Positions 10,980 through 23,193 of a DNA stretch of 64,000 nt are shown in pieces. The DNA comes from Salminus brasiliensis. Its lineage: Eukaryota; Chordata; Actinopteri; Characiformes; Bryconidae. Position numbers and translations under genes: made by a program. Position 1 is the stretch's first letter. Every line of letters begins with the position of its first letter. Below the pieces are notes generated by a model. The model saw only the letters and a list, made by a program, of their open reading frames with translations, was not told where the DNA came from and searched no databases. The DNA lies in contig NC_132893.1 of assembly GCF_030463535.1 (NCBI RefSeq), forward strand, positions 23,416,782 through 23,480,781, read 5' to 3'.

Positions 10980-12170
10980 TTCTCCCACCTGAACAGAAAA
11001 ACTCGAATGATGTCATCATATGATTCACAGTCTCTTGAGCGACTCACCTCCCAAGCCTTTCTCGAGGCTGCAGTAGAAAAGTTGCCCGACTGCACAGAAC
11101 TCTTAAGCACCTGTCCATCAGGCCTGGTTATCCGCTAATGATGTGTCCATTTTGACACTTCAGAATCAGTCACAGAAAATAGCGGCAGCGAGAGGGAACA
11201 CATGGCGAGAGATAGCTTCCCTCCTGATATAATTTGTTGCTGCAAATTACAAAACAGAGAAGGGAATAATACACGAAGTCAAGTTTAGTGAGAGAGAAAA
11301 TGGAAAAATTTAGAGCTGTGAGCCACCTTAATGGATATCCTTGCAGCTGGAGGAGAATGGGCTCCAGTAATGCGTCCTTAATGTGCGGCAGCCGTATTTC
11401 TCGGAGTGTATCAGGAGAAATGTGCCCTGTCATTTCAGCTAGCAATCACTTAATGGGCCCGCTAAATCTCAACAAAATGGACATGCACTGCGCTATTTCT
11501 GGCTTTGGGAGATGGAATGAAGCTTTGGCTCCTGTAAGAGCAAAAGAAAAAAAGGGAAAAAAAATCAAAACGAGAGGTAAAAGCAACTTTGAGAGAGAAA
11601 AAAAAAAGAAAAAGTAGAAAGTGGAGGGAATAAAAAGCAATCCCTTTCCATCTCTGGTGTGTGTAATGTTTGTGTTTTGCTAAAGTGTAGAGACAGTGAC
11701 AGGAATTTCAATTATCTAATTACGGCGAAATGAAAAGACTTAAGTGTTGTGATTTTTGCAGTCTTTCATAGATCAATCTAATGTGTGCTCACATTGGAAA
11801 TCAACCAAAATGGAAGAGGCAAAGCGAGGCAGCGCCTCCTCAAATCATGCAATTAAAATGGCAAATTAGTTTCTTGATATATTCATCTAAGTGGTTAAGT
11901 GGAAGGGTTTTATTCCACATCCACGGTGCTGTCTGCCAGGGACGAGAGGGGGAATCGGCTGCATGCTCTTTTGATTAAGGCCGCTGCTTAAATGCTGGGA
12001 AAAACGCTGAAAGCACTTGCTGTACAAATTAGGCAACCGAAGGCTGCGAAATGAAATTCTAAAGAGTTGATTTAAGCATTTAGGGGGGGATGCGGCTGGC
12101 AACTTAAAGGCCTCAAAGACATTTCTCGGGCTGCATGCATTATGTTTAAGAGGTCAGGGCCTGGAAACAG
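10980..12170. other. Repeat-free complex block, candidate regulatory DNA
   Basis: A long stretch without transposons or microsatellites (except A-runs near 11548-11612), balanced in base composition and rich in AATTA, GATTA and TGCAAAT-like cores, between repeat-laden flanks. No coding gene: the 109-codon open frame from 11288 ends in a low-complexity lysine run and has no family. The texture fits clustered conserved non-coding elements upstream of bsx, but conservation is not shown here. Confidence 0.35.
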
Positions 12171-12179
12171 GTTTGTATT

Positions 12180-12990
12180 GTGTGCCATAATGAGAGAGGT
12201 AGTGAAAGGGGCACACAAACATAGGCCAGAACAAATCAGCCTGATATCTGTTCTGACCTTTCAGTAAGCTGGTGGACATGCTACCTAAGGATAGTAAGGT
12301 AATCTGGGGAGGATGATCAGTTTGCAACAAGTGAAATAATATTATTTGTTTTCTTGTAAGACAGTAATAAGAATTCTATAAGTATGTGTAAGTGATTTTT
12401 GTTTTTGGTCATTTTTATATAGTAATGTTAAAATTGTACTTGTTTCTGGAAATAATGTGTGAATAAGGTAAAATATTGTATACTGCTGAATTATGAAATA
12501 AGAGAGTTTCCTTTCCTTTGTTTAGAAACACATTGAATAGTCTTATAATATTTGTATACCTCATTGTGAGAAATATGATATATACTGACAAGATGATGTT
12601 CCTAGCCAGAATGGCATTTGCGAAGTATATGTGCCACTGAATGATGATACAGTAATAAATAAACATATCCCTAGATGCTTCATTGGTTTGCAAGTTCATT
12701 TCAGGTGGAAATGTGTGAATTGGCCTTGTTTTGACATCAGCTTGCTAACAATCAGGTTTTGTTGAGTATGCTGGTACCATGCGTTTTTTACTATTAGCAG
12801 GCTAAGCTGGGTAAATAAGGACAAGGGGATTTTTCTAACTGTGGTGCTTAATGCAAAAATAAATAGGGGGGAAGCTAATTGTATTGACCACACAGTCATG
12901 TTTGTATAACCGGCATCGCACAATAAAGCATAAATGCAAAATGAAGAAACCGCAAGATCCATCCCTAAACCCTCCTCAGACATGATCTTT
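12180..12990. other. AT-rich intergenic DNA, nothing identified
   Basis: No gene, RNA or clear repeat could be supported. Confidence 0.3.
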
Positions 12991-12999
12991 CAGCTATGG

Positions 13000-13460
13000 G
13001 CTTTTATTTTTTTCTCCATTGATGTGCTTTAATACACATGCGCCATAACAAATTCATCTTTGAAAAGCCAGCTGGATTGGAGGAAGAATTGCTCCCTCTC
13101 TCTAGCCGAGACATATTGGCCACTTTGATAGTTCGGGATGATATCAAATGCCCCTCTGCCAGCTCGGTTGAAATGGAACAAAATAGGCGGTGGTCTATAA
13201 AAATGAAGTTAGACGCAAGTACGCCACTCACATCTCTGGAAAAAAAGCCTTTCCTGTTGCATTTTGTAGTCGTCAATTGGTCTGAGCAACTTGCTCTAAT
13301 GCAGGTAATGGAGCCACTGAGGTGCTTTCATCTTCAGGCCCTGTGAGCAGCAGAGAGGACGGACCCCCTCCTGCAGGGGAAAACAGCCTCTAACGCACAT
13401 AAGAGCCCAGGAAAGCAAACCTGAGCTCACTTTAAGAGGCCAGTTGTAACGCAGGCTGAA
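13000..13460. other. Repeat-free complex block, candidate regulatory DNA
   Basis: Balanced composition and open frames of about 90-100 codons on both strands that lack family similarity. Open frames on both strands are often a by-product of constrained non-coding sequence. Candidate enhancer by texture only. Confidence 0.3.
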
Positions 13461-14179
13461 TTATTATCTGCCTTCTAATATATGAGTGGCATTTTATGGT
13501 ATTGCGCATTAGCTACTACAATGTTTGTTAAGCAGTGGTTTGTTTTGGTGTGTTTGTGGTGTGCTTGGGGTTATGAATATTGTGCGGTGATGCTAAAGAA
13601 CATAAGTAGACACGCATGACTCACATACTTCGTGGGCTTTAAGAGTGAGCATTATTGATGAATGAACAGGCTATTTATACAAACTGTGTAGAGACTATAG
13701 AGTCTATAGTCCTAAATCTAAAAGTGCCATTATTATTAAATGTTGTTACCCTACAGAACCATTGTGTAAACGAGATGTGCAAGTGTTGGGGATCTTTTTA
13801 AAGCTTAAAAAACCTCCAATGTTCAATATATTTCCATCATGAACCACCAATACAGCATATAGAAATCTGATATATAGATTTCAAATATATGACATGAATT
13901 TCAAGATGCGTAATTTACTTAAAGCCAACATACAGTTGTCACATTTCACACATCCACATTTATTTGCCATATATATCAACGTATTTGAAATAGGACATTT
14001 TCCAAAAGTGGGGCATATATTTCAGCTGTATATATCAACATATCAACATATACAATTATATACATCAGCCATAACACCATGCCTGTTGCTGAGTAGTTGA
14101 GTAGTCCTTGGTATCTGACCCTCATGCCAGTTCATGACCCATGACCCATTGCCAGTTCTCCGGTTGTCATTTATTTGAC
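13461..14179. other. Intergenic DNA, nothing identified
   Basis: AT-rich. Contains short direct repeats of ATATATCAACATAT type near 13970-14060. No gene. Confidence 0.3.
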
Positions 14180-14450
14180 TTGTTTTGGTAGGTACAGACC
14201 ACTGCCTACCAGAAGATGTTATGACTCAGTTGTCTAGCCATCACAATTTGTCTCTTGTCAAAATGGCTCAGATTCTTATGCTTGCCCACTTTTTTTTACT
14301 GCTTTTAACACATCACCTTCAAGCACTGTCTGTTCACTTTATGTCTAATATATCCACCTTTTGACAGATGCTACTGTAGATAAAGATAATCAATGGTTTT
14401 CAGTTCTCCCGTGAGTGGTGCTAATGTTATGGCTGATTGGTGAATGTGGA
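14180..14450 (-). mobile_element. Tc1-like element fragment, terminal part
   Basis: Reads parallel to 10310-10540 (GGTAGGTACAGACCACTGCC; CTAGCCATCACAATTTGTCTC; CTTATGCTTGCCCAC) and ends at about 14450 in the diagnostic TAATGTTATGGCTGATTGGTG, an inverted terminal repeat. It is the complement of the 5' end of the autonomous element, with the other end missing. Confidence 0.65.
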
Positions 14451-14785
14451 AAACGTATATTTAACAATACATGATAGCAAATTGTAGATGTCACACAAAA
14501 AACAGTATTTCCTAAATGGTAACTTCACAGGTGAAAGAAAAAAACATTCTTAACTTTTAGTAAAAGTTGTTGTAAAAAAAAAAATTTGAGAATTCATTTG
14601 TTCACTTGTTCATTATGAAATGTGTTGTGAAATTTTGACACCCTACAAAAATGTCAATTTAAATGTGAAAAAAACAGCTAAAACTGAGATAAAAGGTTTT
14701 TGCGTGACAGCAACGATATGTATATGCCTAATATGTGTATGATTCATATATTTTTCACGTGTATCCAATATATGATACTTGGTTG

Positions 14786-14787
<2 letters not shown>

Positions 14788-14818
<31 letters not shown>
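14788..14818. repeat. (TA)n microsatellite
   Basis: Uninterrupted TA dinucleotide run in AT-rich intergenic DNA. Confidence 0.95.
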
Positions 14819-14819
<1 letters not shown>

Positions 14820-14821
<2 letters not shown>

Positions 14822-16130
14822 ATATTTTTAAATATATGCCAAATCCTTTCCTTTATCATATATGTGCATAAATGGCCATATATCAGGTTTCTGTGTGGGG
14901 CTCCTCTGTTTTCTCCCACATGAAATGTAAATAAAGGCAGTTTTTACAACTGCATATGACTCCACAACAGACACACAATGACCTGCCCAAGATAAAACAG
15001 CAGCATACACATCCACACAGCATAATAATATAAACTCCTAATCAAGATTTGTTTTGATAATATAATTGCAGTTTGCCTGGTCTAGCAGTAGCAGCACTAG
15101 TCCACATTTTCCGCCTGGGCTCTTTTCAACTATAGGGAGGTTGGCTCTAACTACTCAATGGAAAACATGCAGTCATCAGGATCAGTTCAGACTGCATGCT
15201 GCCCTTATTTCTGTTTTTTCAGCAGATTCCAAAATCACAAAACTAGGCTCAGCTGATTGGCTGCATCACTGCCTGTGGCTTTGTCTCTGTGCCTCGTTTG
15301 TTCTTTCTCTGGTTCTTCCTATTCTGCTGCTAAACGCTGGTGCTAAGAGTTGCTGGATCGCTGCCGGCACTGCCATTACAGGGCCTTGGTGTATTTTGTT
15401 AAACAAACCCCACAGTTTTTCAACACGGAATTAGAAAGTCTCATAGATTAAGGTAAGTGTGAGCCTTTTAGTAGCCTGAATGCATACTAAATTAATAATA
15501 ATTATTATTATTACAATTATTTATTCGAATTTGAATTGTTTTTGTCATTGTATAGAAAAAAAATAGGTTTGTTTCCTTTAGCAGATTTGTTGACTTTTAT
15601 TTTTAATTTATTAACAAAAAAAGGATATCCAAACTTTTGCATATAACTGAACATATTATTATTAACAATGTAATGGTTTAGTGTCATTAAAACCTGTAAG
15701 TCCTCTAATAAAATTAGGTGTAACAATTATATCATGGATATTAGATTAGATACATATCAATTGAAAATACCCAGCTACACACTACCCCATGTGTCACTAG
15801 TTGAATATGTACACTACAATAAAGGATTTCATTTATCAGTTTATTAGTAGTTTCTTAGACCTAAGGCAGCACAGAATTTAAAAATAATACTGTAGCCTGT
15901 ATTTTAGCAACATTAACTACAGTCTTTATATTGGAGACATCTGCACAATGATTTTTAGTGGATCCAACTTTCAGTGGATCAGGTGAAAGCTGCGACGCCC
16001 TCTACTGGTAATTGGTGATACAGTAAAAATCCATTGTCCTGTATTTTGTGATACGTATGGATAGTGAGGACAGTACCATTTACTGCACATTAAAGTATTA
16101 CTAATTTATAATAATAATAATAATAATAAT
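14820..16130. other. Intergenic DNA upstream of lim2
   Basis: No gene supported. The 122-codon open frame from 15066 shows no recognisable domain. A small (AAT)n run stands at about 16108-16133, and the last part is AT-rich. Confidence 0.3.
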
Positions 16131-16189
16131 AATACATTTCAAGGAACTGCTTGCTGACTGTCAATACGTACTGTGAATGGTTTTATGAG

Positions 16190-16335
16190 ATAGTAAGAGA
16201 GAGACAGAGAAAGACTGTAACAGACAAAGGGAGGAGTAAGAGAGAGAGGGACAGATAGATATGCACACAGAGAAACAGAGGGACAGATATAGAAAGGGAG
16301 ACAGATAAAGAGAGAAGGAGAGAGAGAGGGAGAGA

Positions 16336-16410
<75 letters not shown>
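16190..16410. repeat. GA-rich region with long (AG)n core
   Basis: A purine-rich tract of about 220 bases whose centre (about 16339-16403) is a pure AG run. It gives spurious Leu/Ser open frames on the - strand. It lies about 260 bases upstream of the lim2 start codon and may form unusual DNA structure. Confidence 0.9.
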
Positions 16411-16413
<3 letters not shown>

Positions 16414-16616
16414 GGGGTACTGTGGTGGTAGCTTCATGATTGTGACCTCTCAGTTCACTCAGTGGAAATAATGTGTTCATTACAATGCAATTACAGACAC
16501 TTAGGCCCCTCAGAGTGAAGAGCTGGGCTGCTGAGAGGGGCTAGCACTGGCCCTTGATGCTAACACAACACTGATATGTGTGTACGGGTGTGTATACGTA
16601 CATGTTATGCTTGTAT

Positions 16617-16647
16617 GTGTGTGCGTGTGTGTGTGTGTGTGTGTGTA
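16617..16647. repeat. (GT)n microsatellite just upstream of lim2
   Basis: A GT dinucleotide run ending about 25 bases before the lim2 start codon. A possible 3' splice site (CTGTGTGCAG, ending 16665) directly follows, so the run may lie at the end of a 5'-UTR intron. Confidence 0.9.
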
Positions 16648-16672
16648 CGTATAGTCTGTGTGCAGGCGCAGG

Positions 16673-18845
16673 ATGTACAGTTTTATGGGAGGAGGGCTGT
16701 TCTGTGCCGGAGTGGGGAATATACTCCTGATCGTTTCCACAGCAACAGATTATTGGATGCAGTACCGTCACTCAAACAACTTCATGCACCAGGGCCTGTG
16801 GAGATACTGCACGCCTGGCAAATGCTTCACACACACGGACAGCATCGGTGAGGTTAACACTCTTCCTTCTGTTTACCACCACGTAACACTTCACTGTCCT
16901 GCAGTTTAGAATATGTACTATAAGTGTGCTCACAATATGTATACAGTATATACATGCATTTTTACATTACGTTGTTTATTTAGTAAAATATCCAGATTTA
17001 AAGGAAGACCATTCTTTGATTTGTTAAGTTAAAAAGCCCATATCCTACATTTAGCATTTTTGTGGTCTCATCTCGTTTCTCTTTAGGAACAGGTTATTCT
17101 TTGCTCCTGTGCCTTTAAGACTGATATATGTAAATAACATGCATCCTAATTGGCTGCTTTCTTTTGTGCCTCATTCAAAAAGTAGTCGGAGCTGAAATGC
17201 TCTTTGTAAGGTCAACATAAATGGCTAGAGCAAACCTGATGTAGACTGAACAGGTAGATTCACTATATGTCCAAATGTTTGTGGACACCCCTTCTAATGA
17301 ATACATTCAGCTACTTTAAGTTGCACCCATTGCTGACACAGATATGCAAATGCACACACACACAGCTTGTCTGCTCCATGTAGAGTACTGCCAGTAGCAT
17401 GGGCCTCTGGAGCAAATAAACATGAACAAACGGACACCATGACTAATACCAGGTGAGGACTAGAGGGGTATTAAGTCCCCCAACATTGAGCTGTGAAGCA
17501 GTGGAACTTTGTTCTCTGGAATGATGGTGCTCCATCCAATACTTTTGGGATGAGCTGGAGATTTGGATATGGGGTGGGTGGTGATCATCCAACTCATCAA
17601 TCATCAATGTCACAAATGTTCTGCTGAATGCAATCACATTCTCACAGCAATGATCTATGATCTAGTAGAAAGCCTTTCTTTCTGGACAGTGGAGACAGTT
17701 ACTCCAACAAAAGCAGGATAAATGCTTTTAATACTTTTGTATAAATATATATCAACTTAATTAATTCATTGGGCGACCATGCTGCATCATTATAGATGAG
17801 GAAAACAATTTTATACGATACGGTCCTTTTAAACCCCAGACTTATTTTAACCATCTTTGCCCTTAAAAAAAAATACTGCTATATGGCTTCCTATAATATG
17901 TACATTACTGTGAAGGAGGTCACACGTGTCATTTGTGTATGTTTTAAATGATGGGCAGGCTGTAATCATCAATATCTACCTCCACACTCTAACTAGCCTT
18001 AGTGTTCTGCATAGCCCCTCCCAGAGCTATTAGGAGACTCCTCCTGAGAACAATATTCATTCGAGGTCTTGTTAATTGACTCATTACGATGCTAATCATC
18101 ATAATAGCTGAAGCAATGAGGCACATGTATGCAGACACTTACTCAAAAACGCTCTCTATTCGCATTCCATGGCAAGGCCAAACTGAGCAGTCTGCTAAAT
18201 ATGACTCTGTTCTGCGTTCAGCCAGTGTATACCAACTACTGACCAGTGTATGCATGTAAACCTTACCGCTACAGTAAAGCTGCTGTACAGGCCGCTCACT
18301 GACCTTTGCTGACCTCTGTGTGTTCTCAGCCTACTGGGACGCCACCCGCGCCTTCATGATCCTGTCTCTGCTCGCGTGTTTCTTCGGCATTATTATCGGT
18401 ATCATGGCCTTCATCCATTACTCCAGCTTCGAACGATTTGATAAAACCTTCGCTGCAGGCACTCTCTTCTTCATCTCGTGTGAGTAGCTTCTTCGACCAT
18501 CACGCTTTTGCTGTTGGTTTGTAAACAGATGGACTAATGAAACGCTAATGTGAAATAATAATGTGAATAACATTACAGTGCCAGAGTTACCATGCTGAAT
18601 AAAAAATGGCGTTTCACTGCTAATGCACGAGCAACGAGAAAATGAACAGCAACGAAAATAAATATACTAATAAATATAATAAAACAAGATAAAAAAAAAA
18701 TTGGTTCTACGAGTTATAATGATAATAATTAAAGCACTGCTGTTATTATTTGTATGGTAGTAGTAGTGCTGTTTAATGATGTGTTTATTTGGTTTTGTTC
18801 ATTCATAAATCCCTTTTTTCACTCTTTTATTCTATTTTTAGAATA

Positions 18846-18878
<33 letters not shown>

Positions 18879-19326
18879 ATTAATAAAATACAACACTAAT
18901 AATATTAATAATAATAATAATGTCTCCAGCTGTAGTTGAACCGAACAGAATATTAATATTAATATAAGCTGCGATGTGCGTTTGTTTGCAGGCTTTTTCG
19001 TGTTCTTGGCCATGGCTGTGTACACGGGGGTGACTATGAATTATTACGGTAAGCGCTACGGCAGCTGGCGCTTCTCCTGGTCCTACATCATCGGGTGGGT
19101 GGCGGTGGTGCTCACCTTCTTTTCAGGTAGGCTACCTCCACACACGACCACCAGACCATCATTTACCCTGCACGCACTGGAAGTGAAGAGTGTGCTCCAT
19201 GCCGGAGCTTTGTATTTTTTTTTTTATTATTATTCTTATTATTAGTCTTCTTCCTCTATTGCAGGTATTTTCTATATGTGTGCCTACCGGATGCATGAAT
19301 GCCCCAGAAACCCGGCTCCTCACTAG
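16673..19326 (+). CDS. lim2: Lens fiber membrane intrinsic protein (Lim2/MP20)
   Basis: Four coding exons: 16673-16847, 18330-18479, 18992-19126 and 19265-19326. They join in frame (phases 1,1,1) to a 173-residue protein, the same length as human LIM2. It starts MYSFMGGGLFCAGVGNILL, nearly identical to vertebrate MP20. It is a four-pass membrane protein of the PMP22/claudin family: W28, G41-L42-W43, C46 and C51 form the family's W-GLW-C-C signature in the first extracellular loop. Later exons give the TM2 segment (FMILSLLACFFGIIIGI), TM3 (FVFLAMAVYTGV) and TM4 (IIGWVAVVLTFFSGIFYMC). In vertebrates it is a junctional and structural protein of lens fibre cells. Fish have several lim2 paralogues and I cannot tell which this is. 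AATAAA follows at 19386. The ATG is fixed by N-terminal identity. Confidence 0.95.
16848..18329 (+). other. lim2 intron 1
   Basis: Starts with GTGAGG and ends with TGTTCTCAG. It contains a short inverted-repeat transposon at 17262-17725, listed separately, and otherwise AT-rich DNA. The part from about 17925 to 18300 is repeat-free. Confidence 0.85.
17262..17725 (-). mobile_element. Inverted-repeat MITE of the CACTATAT family, copy A
   Basis: Begins CACTATATGTCCAAATGTTTG and ends near TTTTAATACTTTTGT, the reverse of the other end. Interior landmarks (GTGGACACCCCTTCTAATGA, TTGCACCCATTGCTGACACA, GGTGATCATCCAAC) recur in the copies at 22543, 43478, 56951 and 61497. It encodes no protein. Terminal CACTATATG-type repeats next to TA suggest a Tc1/mariner-type non-autonomous element. 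Inserted in lim2 intron 1. Confidence 0.75.
18839..18925. repeat. (AAT)n microsatellites in lim2 intron 2
   Basis: Two AAT runs separated by a short AT-rich spacer, upstream of the lim2 exon 3 acceptor at 18991. Confidence 0.85.
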
Positions 19327-19385
19327 GAGGCGCTATGGTGAGATGGTGAGAGTCCAGGGTTTGGAGGAAAAGACACTGTCACTGA

Positions 19386-19391
19386 AATAAA
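19386..19391 (+). terminator. lim2 polyadenylation signal
   Basis: AATAAA about 60 bases after the lim2 stop codon, the first such hexamer downstream. Confidence 0.7.
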
Positions 19392-19399
19392 GAGTCTTG

Positions 19400-21015
19400 G
19401 ATTCAAGCGTCAGTCGTGTTAATGTGTGCACCAGTGTCCGCATACTCCACCACACTGTTCACCACACTGTTCACCACACTGCCACCTTCTGAACGCAGTT
19501 TACAGCCAGAATATTACATGTTGCTGTTTCGTCCAGCGTGACACTGAAGATGAGTCCAGGAGCCAAGAAGTGGCGAATAATTAACCACTCCAGAAAACTA
19601 CAGATACATTTTTCTCCTCCTTGTCTTTATAGTGGCGGTGATAGGAAGCAGGGGTTGCTACAGTATGTTCACAGGTCGAGTCAAGTTTAGGCTAGGCTAT
19701 TTATACCGCACATTTGAACGACGGGCGTCGCCACAAGGCAGCGTTACAGAGAGTGAAGAGTGTGAAGACGAGACCCCCAGAGTAAGAGCAAGAATCCCTG
19801 AGAGAAACCAAGACTCAAAAGGGGAACGCATATTCCTCTCGTCGACAAAATAACACCACAAACGCACGAAGGAATGGCTAATGGATACACAGTAATAAAA
19901 CGTGAACCTAATCCTACACATTAGTATCCAGATTATCCAGTTATCCACTGAGAAGTAAGGAAATTAGATGACTGCCATGTTAACGTGACTATGTGAAGAA
20001 CCTCATATAATGTGTGTATGCAGTAATGGCTTTTTGCAGGGGTCGGTCTTAAAAACTTATTGTTATCCAAAACGGCCAGTCTTCTAAGTTTTATGTGTAA
20101 TATTGATATAGTGAAATAGTGGTGAAACTATGACAATAATAGATTTTCATTGTGAACTATTTCGCCTCATGACGCCATGCCTGTATCTTTCCGCCCTGCA
20201 TGTGTGTTAAGGTCAGAAGCTTACCGCGGATTGATCGTAATACTAAAATATCTAATTTAATACATTTCTACGAGTTTTTAAAGCCATTAAAACGTGTTAA
20301 ACGTCTTATGATCACCTTATTGCATAAAATAACTATAATAACGCATCTCACGTCAAACATACTCTCGATGCCTTCGCTTAACAAGCAAAATGGCAGCTTC
20401 TCTTTGACGGACTCATGCTGTTGCAGAAAGCACATTTGTGGAACAAGCTATTGCTAAACAGCATTTGGACAGCAGACAGCAGAAGCTCGTTCTTGCCTTT
20501 CAGAGCAAACAGGTTGCGAGTGATTTGAGCCCCCCGCTGTCAGCTGGGAGGAGGTGTTTCATTTTATTCATACACAAATGTCACAACTTGTCTGAGAGGA
20601 CAAAAACGACTCGAGACGTTTTCCACTTAGAGATAAAACACGGCGTGTCAGGTGGGGTGTAGTGGTCTGCTAAGCATGAGGTGCATCGGCTAGTAACACT
20701 GCAATCCTCTTAGAGAAAGGCAGTACACACTCCCCATTTCACTTTGATTAAATGGCTGTTTAAAGCTGCTTAAGTGCCTGGACTCCATCCACCATCCCAG
20801 TAAAGACCATCTCATCACCATTACTTCATTTACTTTCTCATTTTGCCTTAAAAGCTACTAGTTAGCTCCATTCTCAAGTAAGCAGCCTTGCTTTCATTCC
20901 CAATGCCAGACTCCAATCACTGTATTGAGATACCCGTACAGGAGGGCACACGATTACAGTGGTGATGAGTCGATTTACCCTATGATTTATTTTTCAGACA
21001 GGCAGTGGACAAACC
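19400..21015. other. lim2-bsx intergenic DNA, first part
   Basis: No further gene supported. A direct triplet of CACCACACTGTTCAC/CACCACACTGCC stands near 19447-19485. About 20380-20830 is repeat-poor, with balanced composition. Confidence 0.3.
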
Positions 21016-21019
21016 TCAA

Positions 21020-21190
21020 ACCTCCTTCTGCAAATCTAGGCAACATTCAGCTCCAATCAAACACACATCAACCAGCTAATCAAACACTTCTAAAGGCTAG
21101 ATAGATAGATGGACCAGGTCGGGTTGATTAGGGTTGGAGCTAAAGGTTGTACGCAGGTATATACAGGGCCATGGGCATGGAGCACTATAA
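21020..21190. mobile_element. Dispersed short palindromic repeat fragment
   Basis: Contains CTCCAATCAAACACACATCAACCAGCTAATCAAACACTTCTA and, further on, GGTTGGAGCTAAA followed by CAGGGCCATGGGCA. This is the pattern of a very common teleost non-autonomous repeat, also glimpsed at 9970-10085. A (TAGA)n stub lies in its middle. Confidence 0.4.
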
Positions 21191-21778
21191 CCATACAGCA
21201 TTCTGAATCTGAAAGACACTCAGTCAGGCCTAAACTGGACTCAAACTGCAGGGGTAAAAAACTGCAGCACCTAATGCTAACACAAATAAATGCTAACAGC
21301 TAGCAGTGGGCTTACACACTATGACCCTCATACAAATACATAGTGATTTACAGTAGTGTGTTGTGGTATTTCCTGCTGTTGATCTTTTTTCTCTCTGATA
21401 AAAATCAGTAGCACAATGCTATCTAGTTAGCATGTAGAGCATTTATTACAGTAGTATAGGAATAGTATAGGAATAAAGCAAGTGCGCCAAATTGTGTTTT
21501 TGTCATTTAAAGTCATTAATGTCTGACGATTATGAAAATATATTGATTGAGACCTGTGATGGGGTTATACTGTCTCAGTCCTTCCTTCTTTTGCTATTTT
21601 TACAATAGATTTTTTAACAAAAGCACATCCTTGTGTTGAGATTAGATTGCCACCTTTTGTGTTTTTAGATCAGCTGTCAATCTTCAGAGATTTTGACAGT
21701 TCTGGGAACAGTGTTTTGAGTGTTCTTACTTAGTATACTCACCTCTACAGACACTACAAAACTGCTTACTAATAATAC

Positions 21779-21945
21779 AAGCATTGGTAGCAATAATAAC
21801 TTAATAATAAATAGTAGCAAGCCTAGTAATAATATAGTAATAATAATAACTATAATAATAATAATAATAGTAGCATTATAGTAGCAAAAGTAATGGTAGT
21901 GTAATGATCATTATAAAGAGCGGTAATAATAATACTAAATTACTA
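21779..21945. repeat. Degenerate (AAT/AATAGT)n region
   Basis: Imperfect AAT-type trinucleotide repeats with TAGTAGC interruptions in the lim2-bsx spacer. Confidence 0.8.
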
Positions 21946-22540
21946 CAGCTGTCAATACTATAAGCCTGTGGAGTGTGGGGTACTACTCTGACACTCCAGA
22001 AGTATAATACAAGTGAGCAATTTTAGACGCAGCTCTCGTAATGACACGCCTGTGTAGTGGAGGAGTGAGGGTTGTAATCTGAGCACATTATGGCCTCTCA
22101 GATGAAGCCCTCTCACTTCCACAATCGCACACAGCTTCAGAGTGACAGAGCGTCAAGACACTGGCAAAAACACTGGCGAAATGTTAATCAGAAACCCATT
22201 TCAGCACCTCATTCATCTCCTACAGTTTTCTCTGTGTAAATGTAGCCTACTTGCCACTTTATGAAAGGGCAACCTGAACCACCCGGAAGGTGACAAACAG
22301 AAAACAGGCCAGACTGCATGCTGACAAATAACTGACCATGATCTGAGGATAATAAAATGACAGCAAACAGCCAACATTGTTCTAGCTGTAAAGTCTGGAT
22401 TTAGGTGATCCGGGACATCAGTGAATAGTGGAAGTGCGCTGCAACTGCAGCTGATGCTTCTGAAATATTAAATATGCAAATTAGCTCTTCAATAAAAAAA
22501 AAATCACAATGAGATTCAAGGTTTTGGGCTGCTCCATAAT
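21946..22540. other. lim2-bsx intergenic DNA, repeat-free
   Basis: No gene. About 21960-22480 is complex and repeat-free and sits 1-1.5 kb upstream of bsx. Candidate proximal regulatory DNA by position and texture only. Confidence 0.3.
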
Positions 22541-22542
22541 AC

Positions 22543-22960
22543 TTCATATATGGACAAAAGTACTGGGACACATGCTCATTTATTGTTTTCCCCGTAATGA
22601 AGGGTTCTTCATTCTCTACAGTCTCTACTGTTCAGGGAAGGCTTTCCACTAGATTTGAGAAGATTGTTGTGAGGGTTTGATTGCATTCAGCAACAAAAGC
22701 TTTAATTAACTCCCAACCCATCCCAAAAGCAATGGAGCACCAATCATCACTCCACTGCTCCATGGCTCAATTCTGGGGGACTTTAAACCCCTCTAGTTCA
22801 TGCCTGGCATTAGGCATGGTGCCAATAGGTTTGCCATGATTATCTGCTTCAGAGACTCCTATTCTATTGGCAGTATATGTCTAGAGGGACTAGATAAGCT
22901 GTGTGTGACAAGCTGTGTATTCATTAGAAGGGGTGTCCACAAACATTTGGACATTTGGAC
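22543..22960 (+). mobile_element. Inverted-repeat MITE of the CACTATAT family, copy B
   Basis: Starts CATATATGGACAAAAGTACTG and ends AAGGGGTGTCCACAAACATTTGGACATT, the inverted partner. Internal landmarks (TTTGATTGCATTCAGCAACA, CCACTGCTCCATGGCTCAAT, ACCCCTCTAG) are shared with copies C and D. No coding capacity. It lies about 460 bases upstream of the bsx start codon. Confidence 0.75.
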
Positions 22961-23193
22961 TGATGTCCTGAGGCGGTACTGAATCCAACATACACAGATG
23001 ATTTGGTTGAAAACGAATCAGAGTTACGCTCTGACGTTTAAAGAGCCCCCCAAAATCACCAGCACGAGTGTATATGTGTGTGTGTGTGTGTGTGAATGAG
23101 CGCGGTGTGGAGTAGCTCTGTGAGCCCCATGGGGATGTGCCCTCCCTCTCCACCCCGGCCCCTATAATTAATCCATAAAGCACTAATTCTGTT

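Noticed and set aside
11288-11617. 109-codon open frame on +
   Set aside because: No similarity, ends in a lysine run from an A-rich tract, and no splice or promoter context.
15066-15434. 122-codon open frame on +
   Set aside because: Hydrophobic and serine-rich without a family match or expression signal.
16139-16480. Leu/Ser-repeat open frames on - near 16.2 kb
   Set aside because: They are only translations of the (AG)n microsatellite.
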